A stretch of DNA of 64,000 nt from Climacium dendroides (GCA_950106755.1 OX467082.1:51540588-51604587); one strand, 5' to 3'; positions 36,293-47,277 are shown, counted from the first letter of the stretch. Numbers and translations are program-made. The notes: a model not told the origin generated them from the sequence alone.

Positions 36293-37533
36293 ATGCCGAC
36301 TAGAAGCAATTCAGGTGGTACAGAGAATGTAAGACTAGTTTTGTAAATTAAAACTCATTTCATGAAATTGTAATAAATGGATTTCTCATGAAAACTATGT
36401 TTCCTGATTCATGAATCGCAGGCCATCTGAATGTCGATTGCTTGCCTGAGAAAGGGCCTTCTGTTCTCACACATTCTCTTCCACCAATGCCTTCGCCACA
36501 CCCGAATATAGATGAGACACAACCAATGGATGAGCAATCGGTACTTCCTAGTCCTGCACTATTGGCAATGGAAAACCAAGATGAACCTTCAGGTTCTACG
36601 CGGAGGAAGGTAAAATGCGCCCTCTTGTTCTGATGGACTCATTACTCTTCTGCCTTCATTTTGAGCAATGATGCCTCCTAGAATTCGTGTCATTTGGCGT
36701 GACTGGACACGATTGCTGCCGTTTGTTACCAGGGGTTCGATCTGCAGGGCTCTGATAAGGGATCCTCGGAGGGAGTCCATAGGTCATTGAGATCCGGGAT
36801 GGCAGGGAAGTGGTTGAACGTCATCCTGGACCTCAATGGCATTCTATGTGTCACAGAAGATTGGAAGTCCAAGGGGTCAGGGAATGCCTACAACCAGAAG
36901 TCGGAGCCACACTCGGCCACAATTGAGGCCATTGTAGGACCCAAGGCTGTCTACGTCAGGCCCAACTGCTTCGCGTTCTTGAAGGAGTTAGGCAGGATAG
37001 CATTCGTCTCAGTGTGGAGTTCCATGAAGAAGTCCACCACTGATGAGATCTGCGCTTATCTGTTCCGAGATGGAGGGTTGCCCTTCCAAGTTCTCGGGCA
37101 GGATGCATGTAAAACGTTGAAGCGCTGGGATGGAGCCGGCACGTGGATCCCCTATAAGGAATCGGGAACCGACAAAGCATTGTTCCTCAAGAACCTGGAC
37201 GTGCTTTTTGCCGACTCCCGAACAAACTTCACTCCTGACAATACAGTCGTAGTCGACGACAGCCGTCGGAAGCACATCATGAACAAACCGGAAAATGTTG
37301 TAGTCTCGGAGTTCTGGAGTAACAAGGGCAATGGAGACAAGGACACGTTCCTGCTCGGGGTTCTACTTCCTTGGTTTCAACAGTTGCACCAAAGCCAGGA
37401 CATGGGACTCAAAGCGTTCAGGAAAGCGAAGAAGTGGAAAATCGGACAAAAAATGTTGTGCGAGGAAAGGAATCGTCGAGAGTACGACGAGCTTATGAAG
37501 GTCGTTCGGGGGTCGCCTAGTGGCACTAGATAG
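36293..37533 (+). CDS. FCP1-like HAD phosphatase domain protein, cassette copy 1
   Basis: Model: exons 36293-36314, 36422-36609 and 36733-37533, giving 336 residues in frame with GT-AG introns. The last junction is well supported. The first exon is short and less sure, but copy 2 has the same arrangement (ATG, 5-6 codons, then G before GTGG). The domain has VILDLNGILC (HAD motif I), FVSVWSSM (motif II) and VVVDDSRRKH (motif IV region with DD), as in FCP1/SCP-type phosphatases. Motif I is normally DLDET or DLDGT. Here the second Asp is Asn and the Thr is Ile, so catalysis is doubtful, while the nucleophile Asp remains. The C-terminus is basic. Dephosphorylation of an RNA polymerase II tail or another phosphoprotein is known for the family, not shown here. 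Confidence 0.72.
36686..36711. repeat. Short inverted repeat in the FCP1-like intron
   Basis: CGTGTCA and GGACACG flank TTTGGCGTGACT within intron 36610-36732. It differs from the TCAGC...GCTGA palindromes of this cassette but contains the same GCGTGACT core as P1. Confidence 0.45.
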
Positions 37534-37556
37534 CTGACCCACTGGAGGTATGCGAT

Positions 37557-37575
37557 TCAGCGCGAGTGGAGCTGA
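37557..37575. promoter_or_regulatory. Copy 1 palindrome P4 (spacer)
   Basis: TCAGCGCGAGTGGAGCTGA, 23 nt after the FCP1-like stop codon. Same length and central A-S-T as P1-P3. Confidence 0.55.
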
Positions 37576-37624
37576 TGTGTAGTGTTTTTAAGCCTCGTTC
37601 AGTACTTTTGGAGTCTCGTACATT

Positions 37625-37643
37625 TCAGCTCAAGTCGCTCTGA
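37625..37643. promoter_or_regulatory. Copy 1 palindrome P5 (spacer)
   Basis: TCAGCTCAAGTCGCTCTGA, in the spacer before the third cassette gene and followed by TTTGCA, compare NTGCA after the copy 2 palindromes. Confidence 0.5.
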
Positions 37644-37770
37644 TTTGCAACTTCGCGGGCAATCACAGTTGTGGACTCTCTTGCCAATCTTGACTACGGA
37701 GATCCCAAAATGATGTCCAATGTTGAAATTCCCTCGATTGCTATTCTGATTCAAGGTACGTTTGTTGCAG

Positions 37771-38409
37771 ATGGACAGCACATCGGAGTACCCTGCAACG
37801 GATGGACTCCCCTGTCAAGCATCTGCGGACTCCATCTTCGATTATGGACAGTACGTTATACTCAGTATTGGGAACTTCCTCTGCTCAGCTCCGACCGTGA
37901 ATTCCACTATGGACTTCTCAAGGAGACCAATCGATGAGGGAGTGGTGGACAGTCCGCCGGAGAAGAAACCGCGCTTGTCAGTTTCATGCTCGCCGTCTCC
38001 TCTGCGCTCCAAAGATCTCCGGGCGTCATCAATGTCACCAACTGCCTCGGACAAGGGGACTCAGAGGAAGCTTTACGGGGACGCCAATTATCCAACCTCC
38101 GTAGCACAAGAGAAGTCCAAGGCTCCAATTCATCCGCTTTCGGAAACGCTTCCGATCCCTGCTGTTGGACCATCCATACCACGGCCACACATTCCTTCTG
38201 AACGGGGGAGATTGAAGAAACCAAAACGCAATGGATCATTCTGTACTGATGTCTCAACTCCAAGTTGGGACGCATGGGAAAGAAGGTCGTTGCAAGCACA
38301 AAGGGGGAAACACATTCGAGACTTTGGACATATTGACAAGGGGGGATACAGTCGGGGACCAGAAATTCGAAGGGCTCGGGAAAAGATGAAGAGTGCATCG
38401 TATAGCTAA
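37771..38409 (+). CDS. Hypothetical basic protein, third cassette gene
   Basis: The open frame starts at an ATG directly after TTGTTGCAG, a good splice acceptor, so this may be the last exon of a longer gene. It is 212 residues, low-complexity and rich in S, P, R and K. It contains PPEKKPRL, a likely nuclear localisation signal, a second basic patch (RGRLKKPKRNG) and an Arg/Lys-rich end. I recognise no domain. It lies downstream of the FCP1-like gene, in the same direction, behind palindromes P4 and P5, so it probably belongs to the same cassette. It has no in-frame stops despite its lack of recognisable features. Confidence 0.45.
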   Translation: MDSTSEYPATDGLPCQASADSIFDYGQYVILSIGNFLCSAPTVNSTMDFSRRPIDEGVVDSPPEKKPRLSVSCSPSPLRSKDLRASSMSPTASDKGTQRKLYGDANYPTSVAQEKSKAPIHPLSETLPIPAVGPSIPRPHIPSERGRLKKPKRNGSFCTDVSTPSWDAWERRSLQAQRGKHIRDFGHIDKGGYSRGPEIRRAREKMKSASYS

Positions 38410-38731
38410 GTGAAGAAATTGAATGAACTCATTGACCTGGGGTGGACCTCCAATTCTGAAGATTGTTCAATAGTAGTGTTATTTCCGTATTGTAGATATC
38501 TTTGTATATGTAGGATAACTAAGTAGCATTCCACATGGGAAACAAACTAGAAAATGCTTCTGAAGACTGCATCTTGTACCTTATGTACAATTGTATGTAG
38601 AAGAGGTCCTAATTATGTACAAAAAGGCTCAACAATCCCTAAGTTTGCATAGAGAGTACAGAAATAATAAACCCTAAACCTTAGTAAGGCCTTGAGTCCG
38701 ATTTTATCAATAGCAGAGAATAATGTAGGGG

Positions 38732-39253
38732 TTGTCGAAACTCGGAAGTTGTAGAGTCGAATATCAACTGTTCCCTTAGCAAATAATCGTTTTCATTGCA
38801 CATGGAACCGACTGAGTGCACAACTGAGCTTGAAAGTGGAAATGGACAAAGCAAATATTATATAGCTCAACTCACACCATGCTCGTCAAGTACACTCATA
38901 CACTACTCTTTAGACATTGTGGTGTGTGAGAGTACTTGATGAGTAGGGGTGTGAGTCGGGTTATATGATATTTGCTTTCTCCCTTTCCACTTTTAAGATG
39001 TCTTAGACCCGACTATGTGCATAGTTGAGCCAATTCGTGGTAGAAGAGAAAGGAAACATTATATAACCTTTACTCTCAGCAATTCTTCTAATGTACACTC
39101 ATACATTGCTTTTTGGACATTGTGGTGTGTGAGAGTACATTCGAAGAGTAGCTGAGAGTTAAGGTTATATAATGTTTGTTTTCTTTTACCACGAATTGGC
39201 TCAACTAGGGGAACAGCTGGTATTCGATTCTACAATTTCCGGGGCTTTGACAA
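38732..39253. mobile_element. Nested foldback element, 522 bp
   Basis: The outer ends TTGTCGAAACTCGGAAGTTG and CAATTTCCGGGGCTTTGACAA are inverted copies. Inside are two successive hairpins of about 110-125 bp, each with ACACTCATACA ... TGTGTGAGAGTAC arms around CATTGTGG. There is no ORF. The same ends occur in the next element, so this is a MITE family. No clear target duplication. Confidence 0.8.
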
Positions 39254-39285
39254 TCGTGGACCTCATAGTCATTATGGACAATACG

Positions 39286-39433
39286 TTGTCGTAGCTCGGA
39301 TGTTGTAGAGTTGAATAACAACTGTTGCCTCACCAAATAATCTTTTGCATTGCACTTTCTCGGGTGCAATGTCTGAGAATATTAGGTCGGGTAAGAGTTG
39401 GTATTCAACTCTTCAATTTCCGGGCTTTGACAA
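39286..39433. mobile_element. Short foldback element, 148 bp, same family
   Basis: TTGTCGTAGCTCGGATGTTG at the left is matched inverted by CAATTTCCGGGCTTTGACAA at the right. It shares its ends with the 522-bp element 33 bp upstream but has a different, shorter centre. Confidence 0.78.
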
Positions 39434-39850
39434 TCCCTATGTTTGTCTCTGCTGTTGATAAAGGTTGGCTCATAGCCTTCTGGTCACAAAGCCTTCATTT
39501 TGTGGACGCAATTGTCAATTTTACGAAAGTCCTAGTGTTGAGTCGTAGTGCTTCGTAAACCCTACGTTTTACATCATATGTATCTTATACAAGTGTAGTC
39601 TACAATGGAAGTAGTAGTTTAGTACATGGATTGCTCTATGTTTATAGTGCATACATACAATACATGTATATTTGATGACTTCCTATAAATTATGAAGAAG
39701 TCACAATTTTAACCTTCGATTTTGGAATTTGTACCTTCCGTATTCGCTTTCTGTTTCATTGCAATGCTTTCCTGGTAGTCATTGATCTACAAGTATATTA
39801 AATTCATGGTTAAAAGTCTCTTCCGCAACTCCCATTTCACTGGAAAACTC
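39434..39850. other. Non-coding stretch ending at the gypsy junction
   Basis: AT-rich with no gene. It ends near 39850, where gypsy gag-leader sequence on the minus strand begins. I could not find inverted repeats or a target duplication pairing this border with the one at about 32325. Confidence 0.3.
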
Positions 39851-39855
39851 TCATT

Positions 39856-40272
39856 TTAATGAATATGATGTTTTTGTTCCTCTTCCTTGTCTACCAGAAC
39901 CGGAAACTCTCCGGTGGTAACCGGAAACTCTCCGGTGGTAACCGGATTTGGTTCCGTGTCAGGAGTATCAAATACTTCTTCAGCTGTATCGGTGGCAAAC
40001 TCTTCTTGAACTTCAAACACAGAACTAAGCCTCTGCTCTGTGTTTATACCAGGTATCCCGTGAACAAGAACTTCACCTCTTCTAATCCGGCCAGATCTTC
40101 TTTCTGAAGTTCCTCCTTTCTCCGTCCTTTTCATGAGGAAGTATTCCTCTATAACCTCCATTTCAAGACTTCTCTCAAAAAGAAAGGATTCTAACAATGT
40201 TCCGTACGTAAAGAAGAACAACCTTGCACTATCCCTGACAGAAGAATCAACAAAAATGGCGATTCCTAACAC
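39856..40272 (-). pseudogene. Gypsy 5' internal ORF (leader of Gag), truncated
   Basis: It opens 33 bp after the PBS. 138 residues begin MLGIAIFVDSS and are charged, with a direct repeat VTTGEFPVTTGEFPV. It ends at a TAA close to the border with unrelated sequence. It is placed in gypsy because it follows LTR and PBS in the right orientation. Its own sequence gives no domain. Confidence 0.5.
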
Positions 40273-40304
40273 AACCCGGAATCTCTAGGATGCTATTCTA
40301 GAAA

Positions 40305-40322
40305 TCCCCGGCAACGGCGCCA
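40305..40322 (-). other. Primer-binding site for tRNA-Asp
   Basis: The plus strand reads TCCCCGGCAACGGCGCCA, identical to the 3' end of plant tRNA-Asp including CCA, so the minus strand is the 18-nt complementary PBS. It is 8 nt from the LTR end, on the minus strand. Athila-group plant elements are known to use tRNA-Asp. Confidence 0.93.
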
Positions 40323-41660
40323 CTTCGTCGTGTCATAGCACAAGGAAGCACAAATCCTACCCTTAGGTGTTAAATTGATGTGAAACACCTTAGATGACTC
40401 GTGTATCGTTCCCACATAATTTCAACGTTAGTTTCCTCAAGATATCCAGAACAGGATTCGGAAAACATCAAACCCAAGCAAAATCGGATCTAAATATTCG
40501 CAACATAAAACTCTCTCAATACCCTTTCCTCTCCATATTCCAATTCCCTTACATCCACTCCAAATCTTCCACCAGTAATCGAACAAGGAGGATTGTCATA
40601 ATCCTGTACTTCTCTCAATCCGGATCAATTTAGACGGATGCGGAATCGGAAAGAGGATTTCTATCCGGTTACAGTAACTCACAAAATCTTAGTTTAACCT
40701 CTACCAAGAGGGTTTCGCTCTTTGGTTTTAGGAAGGGAACGTAAACCCTACCTTTCAAACGTGTTTAGAGTGAAATGAAGATCCACTTAAAATAACAACG
40801 ATAAACACCAGAATAGGAAATAGTTACTTCCTCACAACTAATCCAGATGTTAATTCGGACTAGCAGGTCACTCAGGAAACCCCTATTATCCTCTCAGTAC
40901 TACAACGACAGACCTATCCGGACAGGACCCCAAGAGAGTGATCCGGCACCCGATAACTAAGAGATCCTAACTACCTTCCTGTTCCTCTCTTCCGGATCCA
41001 GCAGGACCTCATCAGACGTCGGCTAGCATTCGTTCTCCCTCCTGAAGAATTCACCCAACCTAAGAATGGCTATCCTACTCAGAAGACTCCCAAGGAACTT
41101 CAGCAACTAAAATACCCTCTCAGTACACAAAGTTTTCCTTAACCAAATCCTCAAAGCTCTCAAAGTCAGATCCTGGACAGAATCAGAGGGCTACTTGTCT
41201 TCCTCCACACCTACAAACCAGCTACCCACACTAAACAATGGTTCCAGCATTGCACGGCATACCAACACAGAACTTAGCCTTTTCAGGCCAGCATTTATGG
41301 AGTGGAAATCTGAAATCAATTTGCAAAGTGTTGAAAAACACAAATAAGAAAACACCCGGGGCTTCAAACTAACTTCAGCCCCTTAAATACACACTCCAGG
41401 GAACCCTAAAGGTCCCAAGAAATAAAACTAAAGGACAAGAGAATGACAGGTGGCATTCCTTATCCTTCTAAGTTGACTTTCCTACCAACCCCATCCAATC
41501 CGCAAAATGTGGATCTCAGATCCTTAAAATCCGGAAAGTGCAGCCCAAGTGCATGCACCTGAAAAGCACCTCCTAAGCTACTTTCTACCTATCAAAAACT
41601 TGAGTTTTTGGCTAACCATTCTAGGGTCGCTTCCCAGAAACTTCCTAACAACTTTCCTAT

Positions 41661-43567
41661 TTATTTCCTAGCCTTCTTTGGAGAAGGTTTCTCTAACTTT
41701 GTTGCCCCCTTCCTAGTTGGCTGTTTCCTACTGGCTGACGGTTTCCCACTCAAGGGCGGCTTCTCCTTAGACGGTGTTGAGGTTCTTCCTTTGAACTTTG
41801 CTGGTGAGATTTGCTCAGATTCCGATTCCTCTTCTAATCCGGTGTCTTTCGAATTCTCTTCTCCGGATCTCGACCGACTTTCCTCTTGCTCGGATTGCCT
41901 TGGAGACTCGTCCTCCGCGGATTGTTGACTCCTTAGAGGCACGTCTCTTCCTCTAACGGGAGTAACCTTCTTCACAATCTTCTTGGCGGGTGAGGGTTGA
42001 GAGCCTTTACTTTGTGGTCTGCCTAAGCCAGATTCCGACTTCCGGATTCGATCCTTTGATCCGGATCCGTGCACTGATCCTTCTTTCCTTCCCTCCATAC
42101 CCTTAGAGGTTGGTGTCAACTCATCCTCCTGCCTTTCCCGCTTGGCTGGTTGGCTGGCGTCTTTGTTGGAGTCTTTGTGGGCACATCCTTTTTGGTTGGC
42201 TCCATCTCTTCATCCTTCCTCTTTATTCCGGATTCCGGAAACCGTTCTGCTTGGTGAAGAACATCTCGGACTTCAAACATGAACTTCTCCATCTCCTCGG
42301 AATACTTTGCCAAAACTAAGACAGCCTTACCTGCGGCTTTTGATCTTGCCTCATGGATTCCCTCATCATAGAGTTTGGCTTTGTTTACAACATCCGCAGT
42401 GTTGGAAACAAAGGCCCCAACTCTCCTAATGGCCCCCTTAAACTCTGAGGTAAGCCATTCCACCTCTCTCTTCTTTTCCTCACCCTTCTCAATTTGCCGT
42501 TGGAGATCCGCATTCCTCTCAGTCAACTCCTTGATGCGGGTCTCCCACTTCCAGTTTTCACTATTTCGGATCAACCCTTCTACTTTCTCCGCGAGCTCTA
42601 ACACATTGATCCCTCCAAGCAGTCCACATACATTTCTCACTGCTCCTCTCTCCGTGTCAAGCTCCTCCCGGACTCTCCCTAAGTCCAAAATGATCCTCTC
42701 CAAAGAATCCTCTCCCATAACTTCCGGTTCCGGCGAAACTTTCCTCTTCTCTTTGGATCCCTTCTTAGAAGAGACTAAAACCCTCTCAACCTCTGTCCTC
42801 CTTTCGGAAGGCTCCTTCCTGCTTTCTGAGGATCCCCTCTCAGATCCCTCATCTGGTCCCTCCTTTCTCTCTTCTTCCTCTTTCTCTCGGGGTGGAGTAA
42901 GATTAAGTTTCACTAAGGTGGCTGCGGCCTTGTACATGGTCTTCTCTAAAGTTTTCAGAGTACCTAGGAAGTCATACAGGTGAAAGAGGAATGGCCCAAT
43001 GGGGGTGGCCTTTGCGTTTCCTAAGGCGTTCACCATCTTCCCTACCAGATCTTTCACTATCCCTCCCCAAAACACTTTCCTTTCCCCACTCAACGCTCCG
43101 AAGATCATATTGGCCCAAATTACCGTAACCCGGTTTGGCCGGTCCAGATATAGGATCGGTACTACAAATTCTAACATCCTCCTCTCTCTTGCCACCTTGC
43201 AATCTGCTACTGCGTAGCCATCCTTAGGATGAGGAAGATTAGAGAATTTACCTTCCGCGAACTTGTGTACCCGCGAAGCCATCCCTTCTCCAGGTCGAGG
43301 AAAGTCGTAGACCCTCTTCTAGATGTCCACAGTCCACCTTCCGGACAGAGCTCGGACGGTCTTGATCCATTCGTTCGATTGCTCCTTCATCAGCTCCTAG
43401 ATCATTTCCTCGCTCTTCAAGCTCCATGGTCGGCAGAGGAATCCCGCACACCCGAGTTGGTCCAGATCCTCCTCTAGCTGCTTCCGCTCTCCGTCATCCT
43501 TCGGAATCACTGGATAGATGCTCTTGATCTTGAAAAGAGATGACCCGCTTGCTTCCACCTTCACCAT
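41661..43567 (-). pseudogene. LTR-encoded coiled-coil protein, family A
   Basis: The frame starts at an ATG at 43567 (MVKVEASGSS) and would give about 636 residues. TAG codons interrupt it at 43397 and 43319, and a frameshift near 42150, at the PTKT repeats, splits off the basic tail (42119-41661). Order: a DDGERKQLEEDL-x-QLGCAGF motif; a core with NLPHPKDGYAV, RRMLEFVVPIL, NMIFGAL and GPFLFHLYDF; an acidic and basic linker; a coiled coil (about 42720-42420); and a K/R/S/P-rich tail. The core has a faint likeness to plant transposon-associated domains, which I cannot confirm. The ORF is inside the LTR, not between the LTRs, because the solo LTR with a target duplication includes its first codons. 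Confidence 0.6.
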
Positions 43568-43630
43568 GGTTGCAGAACTCTCCAAAACACTCACCACTCA
43601 AACCTCCTGCCTTTTCTTGCCACAGCTCCT

Positions 43631-43651
43631 GGGTGAAAGTACGCTAGACCC
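43631..43651. repeat. Left terminal inverted repeat
   Basis: 21 bp; pairs with 59509-59529 with three mismatches. It follows LTR A sequence directly. Confidence 0.85.
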
Positions 43652-46600
43652 CATACACTTTTGGCAAAACTGAAATGTACAAAACTTATGAAAAGTACTA
43701 AAAATGTATTAAATGTACTCTTCGGCTGAGAGTTATGCGAACGGAATTTTCTGGTTCTAATCGTGCAGCTAGAGATCGTGGATCTGGATCATCCAATGAG
43801 TGATAAGTCAACTGTCAGATTATAAATTGCAGTTTAGTTGTCTCATATAGGATTTGGGAAGCAGTGAGGTACGGGGGTCCTCATTCCCGGCTCCTTTATA
43901 GACTGCTGCCTGGAAATGAGGACAACTGGCAAGTTCAACAAATTTAGGCCATTTGTTTTGAATTAAAGTTCATGGACCCGAGGCTTGATGTTCCCGCCAT
44001 TCATTGTTCAATGTAGGTACATGTATCATCCCTAGTGAACATTGTTAATTAAATTTGAAGGCCAAGCATATGAAAATTTGTCAAATAAAAGTATTTTGTG
44101 GATGAACCTTGGATGAAGTACCATTTCAAATATATAGAAGATAAACAAGGAAACTTTACAAGGAGAATTAATCACTAATGATTCTTGTTGTTTACAATTT
44201 TTATATATAAGTAAATTTTTTCACTTGAGGAAGGTGAATCATGCATTTTGAATTAATATTTTATTTTGGGGGAGTAATATTATCAAAATTTTGTATAAAA
44301 TTGAAGGTACTTTTTATATCTTAAAGCCTAGACATCCTCATTTATTTGTTGAATAGACTTTAAATAACCTCTTTGGTTTACATATTTCTAATTCTTGTAA
44401 AATGAGGTCATTAAATAATAAATTCAAATACCTCAATTGTATTCTTTGACTTGTAAATGTCAAACCATCCTTTTGTAGGTGATGTGCAAAATCAAACTTT
44501 GCTTCTCTATATGTCATCATGAATGTTTGTAATAGATATTTGTATACTACACATTTCATGTACATGTGATTAGATTAGAAACTTGTCTAAGAAGATTTGT
44601 AAAAAAAATTTATACTTTGTTTAATATACTATGAATGAACTCAAAAATTTAGAAACCTTGATTCAACAAAATTCTAAACCCTTAAGTTTACTAAAGTGCA
44701 CATAATGCAACCATGTGCAAATTTGGAAAAAACTAAATAAACTAAGAATATTACATTTTGATAAAGCATCCAAAATCCACCTACACATTTTATACCTTGA
44801 ACTCAAAAATCCCTCGTACATTTAGAACATGGTAATAAGATGACCTTCATAGTCAATACATTTATAGTTTTTGAATTCAAAAGATTGTTGCATAATAACT
44901 TTAAATACTTTGTTTGAACTTAGAATATAACCCTTTCTTTTTTAAAACCTACAAATATTCAATTTCATTTGTTAAATGAGAACTTTTCACTATCCCATAA
45001 CAATTTGATTTTGCAACATAAGCTAATATAAGAGGACATGTCTTAGATGAATTGACATCCAAGCTCCAATCAATAATGTCTACCAAAATAGATGAGATTA
45101 CGATGACTTCTCAAGTGGTTCCTTCTACTAAAAAAGTAAAAAGCTTAACTTTTTATTATTATTATTATTATTATTATTGAAACGTAATAACATTGTATAT
45201 AATACAATTTGACACTTTGTCTACTTTAAGTGTTAGATCATATCAATCTAACAAACAAACCATTTACTAATTCCAATTCTTTTTACGTGTTAGACCATAT
45301 CAATGTAGCATGCAAACTATTTACCAATTCCATTTTTTTTTACGTGTTAGATCATATAAATCTAACACGTGTGCAAACCATTTACCAATTCCAATTTTTT
45401 TTTACATGTTAGACCATATCAATCTAACACGTGTACAAACCATTTACCAATTCCAATTTTTTTTACATGTTAGACCATATCAATCTAACACGTGTACAAA
45501 CCATTTACCAATTCCAATTCTTTTTTACATGTTAGACCATATCAATCTAACACGTGTGCAAACCATTTACCAATTCCAATTTTTTTTACGTGTTAGATCA
45601 TATCAATCTAACACATGTAAAAACCATTTACCAATTCCAATTCTTTTTTACGTGTTAGATCATATCAATCTAACACATGTAAAAACCATTTACCAATTCC
45701 AATTCTTTTTTACGTGTTAGACCATATCAATCTAACACGTGTACAAACCGTTTACCAATTCGAAAGTTTTTTTAAGTGTTAGATTATATCAATCTAACAC
45801 AAAACCATAAATCAATTCAATATGTTCATGTTAGGGTATAGGGTATGGCATTCATCACTCTAATTTTCAAATAGAACTACAATCCTTATCAAGGTAAATT
45901 TTAAAATATCTTGGTTTACCACCTTTGTAAATTTAATTCTCACCTTAAAATAAATCGATGTGCTTCTTTAAATGTGTGCTCAAATAATTAGCAAAACTTT
46001 TAAATTCAAATGCAATGACATTTTTTTTTGCATCCTTCTTTCAGTTCTCTTTATATGTCATCTACGTTTTGACTTGAGGGTCTAAATTTGAAAGTACAAT
46101 ATATAATTTTATTTATTTCATTCAACTATTCATTTTTTCCCACAAACATTTTAGACTTTCTAAAATCCTACATAATAAAGTACTTATTTTTTGAGAATAA
46201 TTAGGAATTGATTTAAAGGTTACTTGTAACATAAAGGGGAATTAATATATTATCATGTGTTCTTCATTTTCAATAGTCTCTAATAGTTTGGTTGAAGATC
46301 AATGTACCAAAGAGTGGATATTTTTTCAAATTTTCAATCCTTAATCTTGAATTCTAATTACTTCTTCTAATGCCTAATATTTAATCAAATTCTAGCACAT
46401 GAAGTTCAATTAAAAACAATTTTATAGAAATTTATATTATTTTAATTGTATAAGTACTCCTTATATTTACTTGTGGTAAAAAAAATATTCACATTTCTAC
46501 TTTGAACATACAAACTCAAAATTTTCAACTTTTATTATTGTATTAGAATAGCAAAATCATGTTATATAAGTATTAAATATGCACAACTATTAAGATCACA

Positions 46601-47277
46601 TCAAAATAAGTAAAAAAATCATAAGAACTACTTACTACAAATTATAGTTCAACTTATCAATTCATCAACTATCCATTAATTGCAACTACTTATCCATTGA
46701 GTGCAACATTATTACCATCCACCAATCTGAACCGGTGATCACTGGTTCTCTTTTTAAAAAAACGTTTCTGTGACTGGTGACCACCGATAGACCACCCATC
46801 GCCACTTCCGATTCCCGGTTGTTGTCTCACACCTTTGCGAGCTCAACTTCCCGTTCTTCTGTTTCCTAGGTTGTGTGTTAGATTCGGCCGCTATTTGCAT
46901 TGTTTTTTGGTCGCACTAGATGTGTAAGGGGAAGTTCTCGAAGGCAATGCGTTCAGTGTAATGGGAGTATGTCATTGTCACTCCGTTGAGGTAGAGATTT
47001 TGATTGGATTTCCATGAGAGTTAGGAGATTTCGATGAGTGTTTAGGGGATTCTCTTGAGTGTGTAGGGGATTTTGTTTAGTGTACAATTGCTTTTGTTTA
47101 GCGCGATTGGATCCTGGTTTTGGGTTTAGGGTCTGGGCTTGAATGTGGCTTTACAAACTGTGAGTTTTAGCAATGTAGGTACTTCATCAGGAGTGGTGCT
47201 TGAGGAAGTTTTCAGCTGTATGGGAGTTCCACTTGCGTTTCTGTGTTGCTACTATTAGTCGTTTTAGTTTAAGAGCG
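43652..47277. other. Non-coding left arm of the TIR element
   Basis: AT-rich. Contains a TTA microsatellite (about 45156-45179), the hairpin tandem array, and at 46731-46746 a near-perfect palindrome, ACCGGTGATCACTGGT. No gene seen. The last 500 bp are less AT-rich and probably hold the promoter of the methyltransferase gene. Confidence 0.4.
45230..45822. repeat. Tandem array of about ten 60-bp units, each a hairpin
   Basis: Units begin about every 60 bp with GTGTTAGA, a 9-nt spacer (CCATATCAA or TCATATCAA), then TCTAACAC, which is the perfect inverse. Then follow GTGTACAAACCATTTACC and AATTCCAATT plus a T-run. The first and last units are more diverged. The apparent protein in one frame is only the translation of the repeat. 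Confidence 0.92.

Noticed and set aside
36358..36415. Three TTCATGAA-like palindromes in the first FCP1-like intron as a further site family
   Set aside because: Only 8-12 bp, in AT-rich DNA and not matched in length or spacing to the 19- and 21-nt sites. Chance is plausible.
38732..39433. A microRNA gene
   Set aside because: The hairpins are long and nested, and share their ends with a neighbouring element. That fits foldback MITEs better than a miRNA precursor, and no expression data are available.
45230..45822. CRISPR-like array or a repeat protein (open frame 45310-45720)
   Set aside because: Units of 60 bp are repeated over their whole length with no variable spacers. The frame is only the translation of the tandem repeat.
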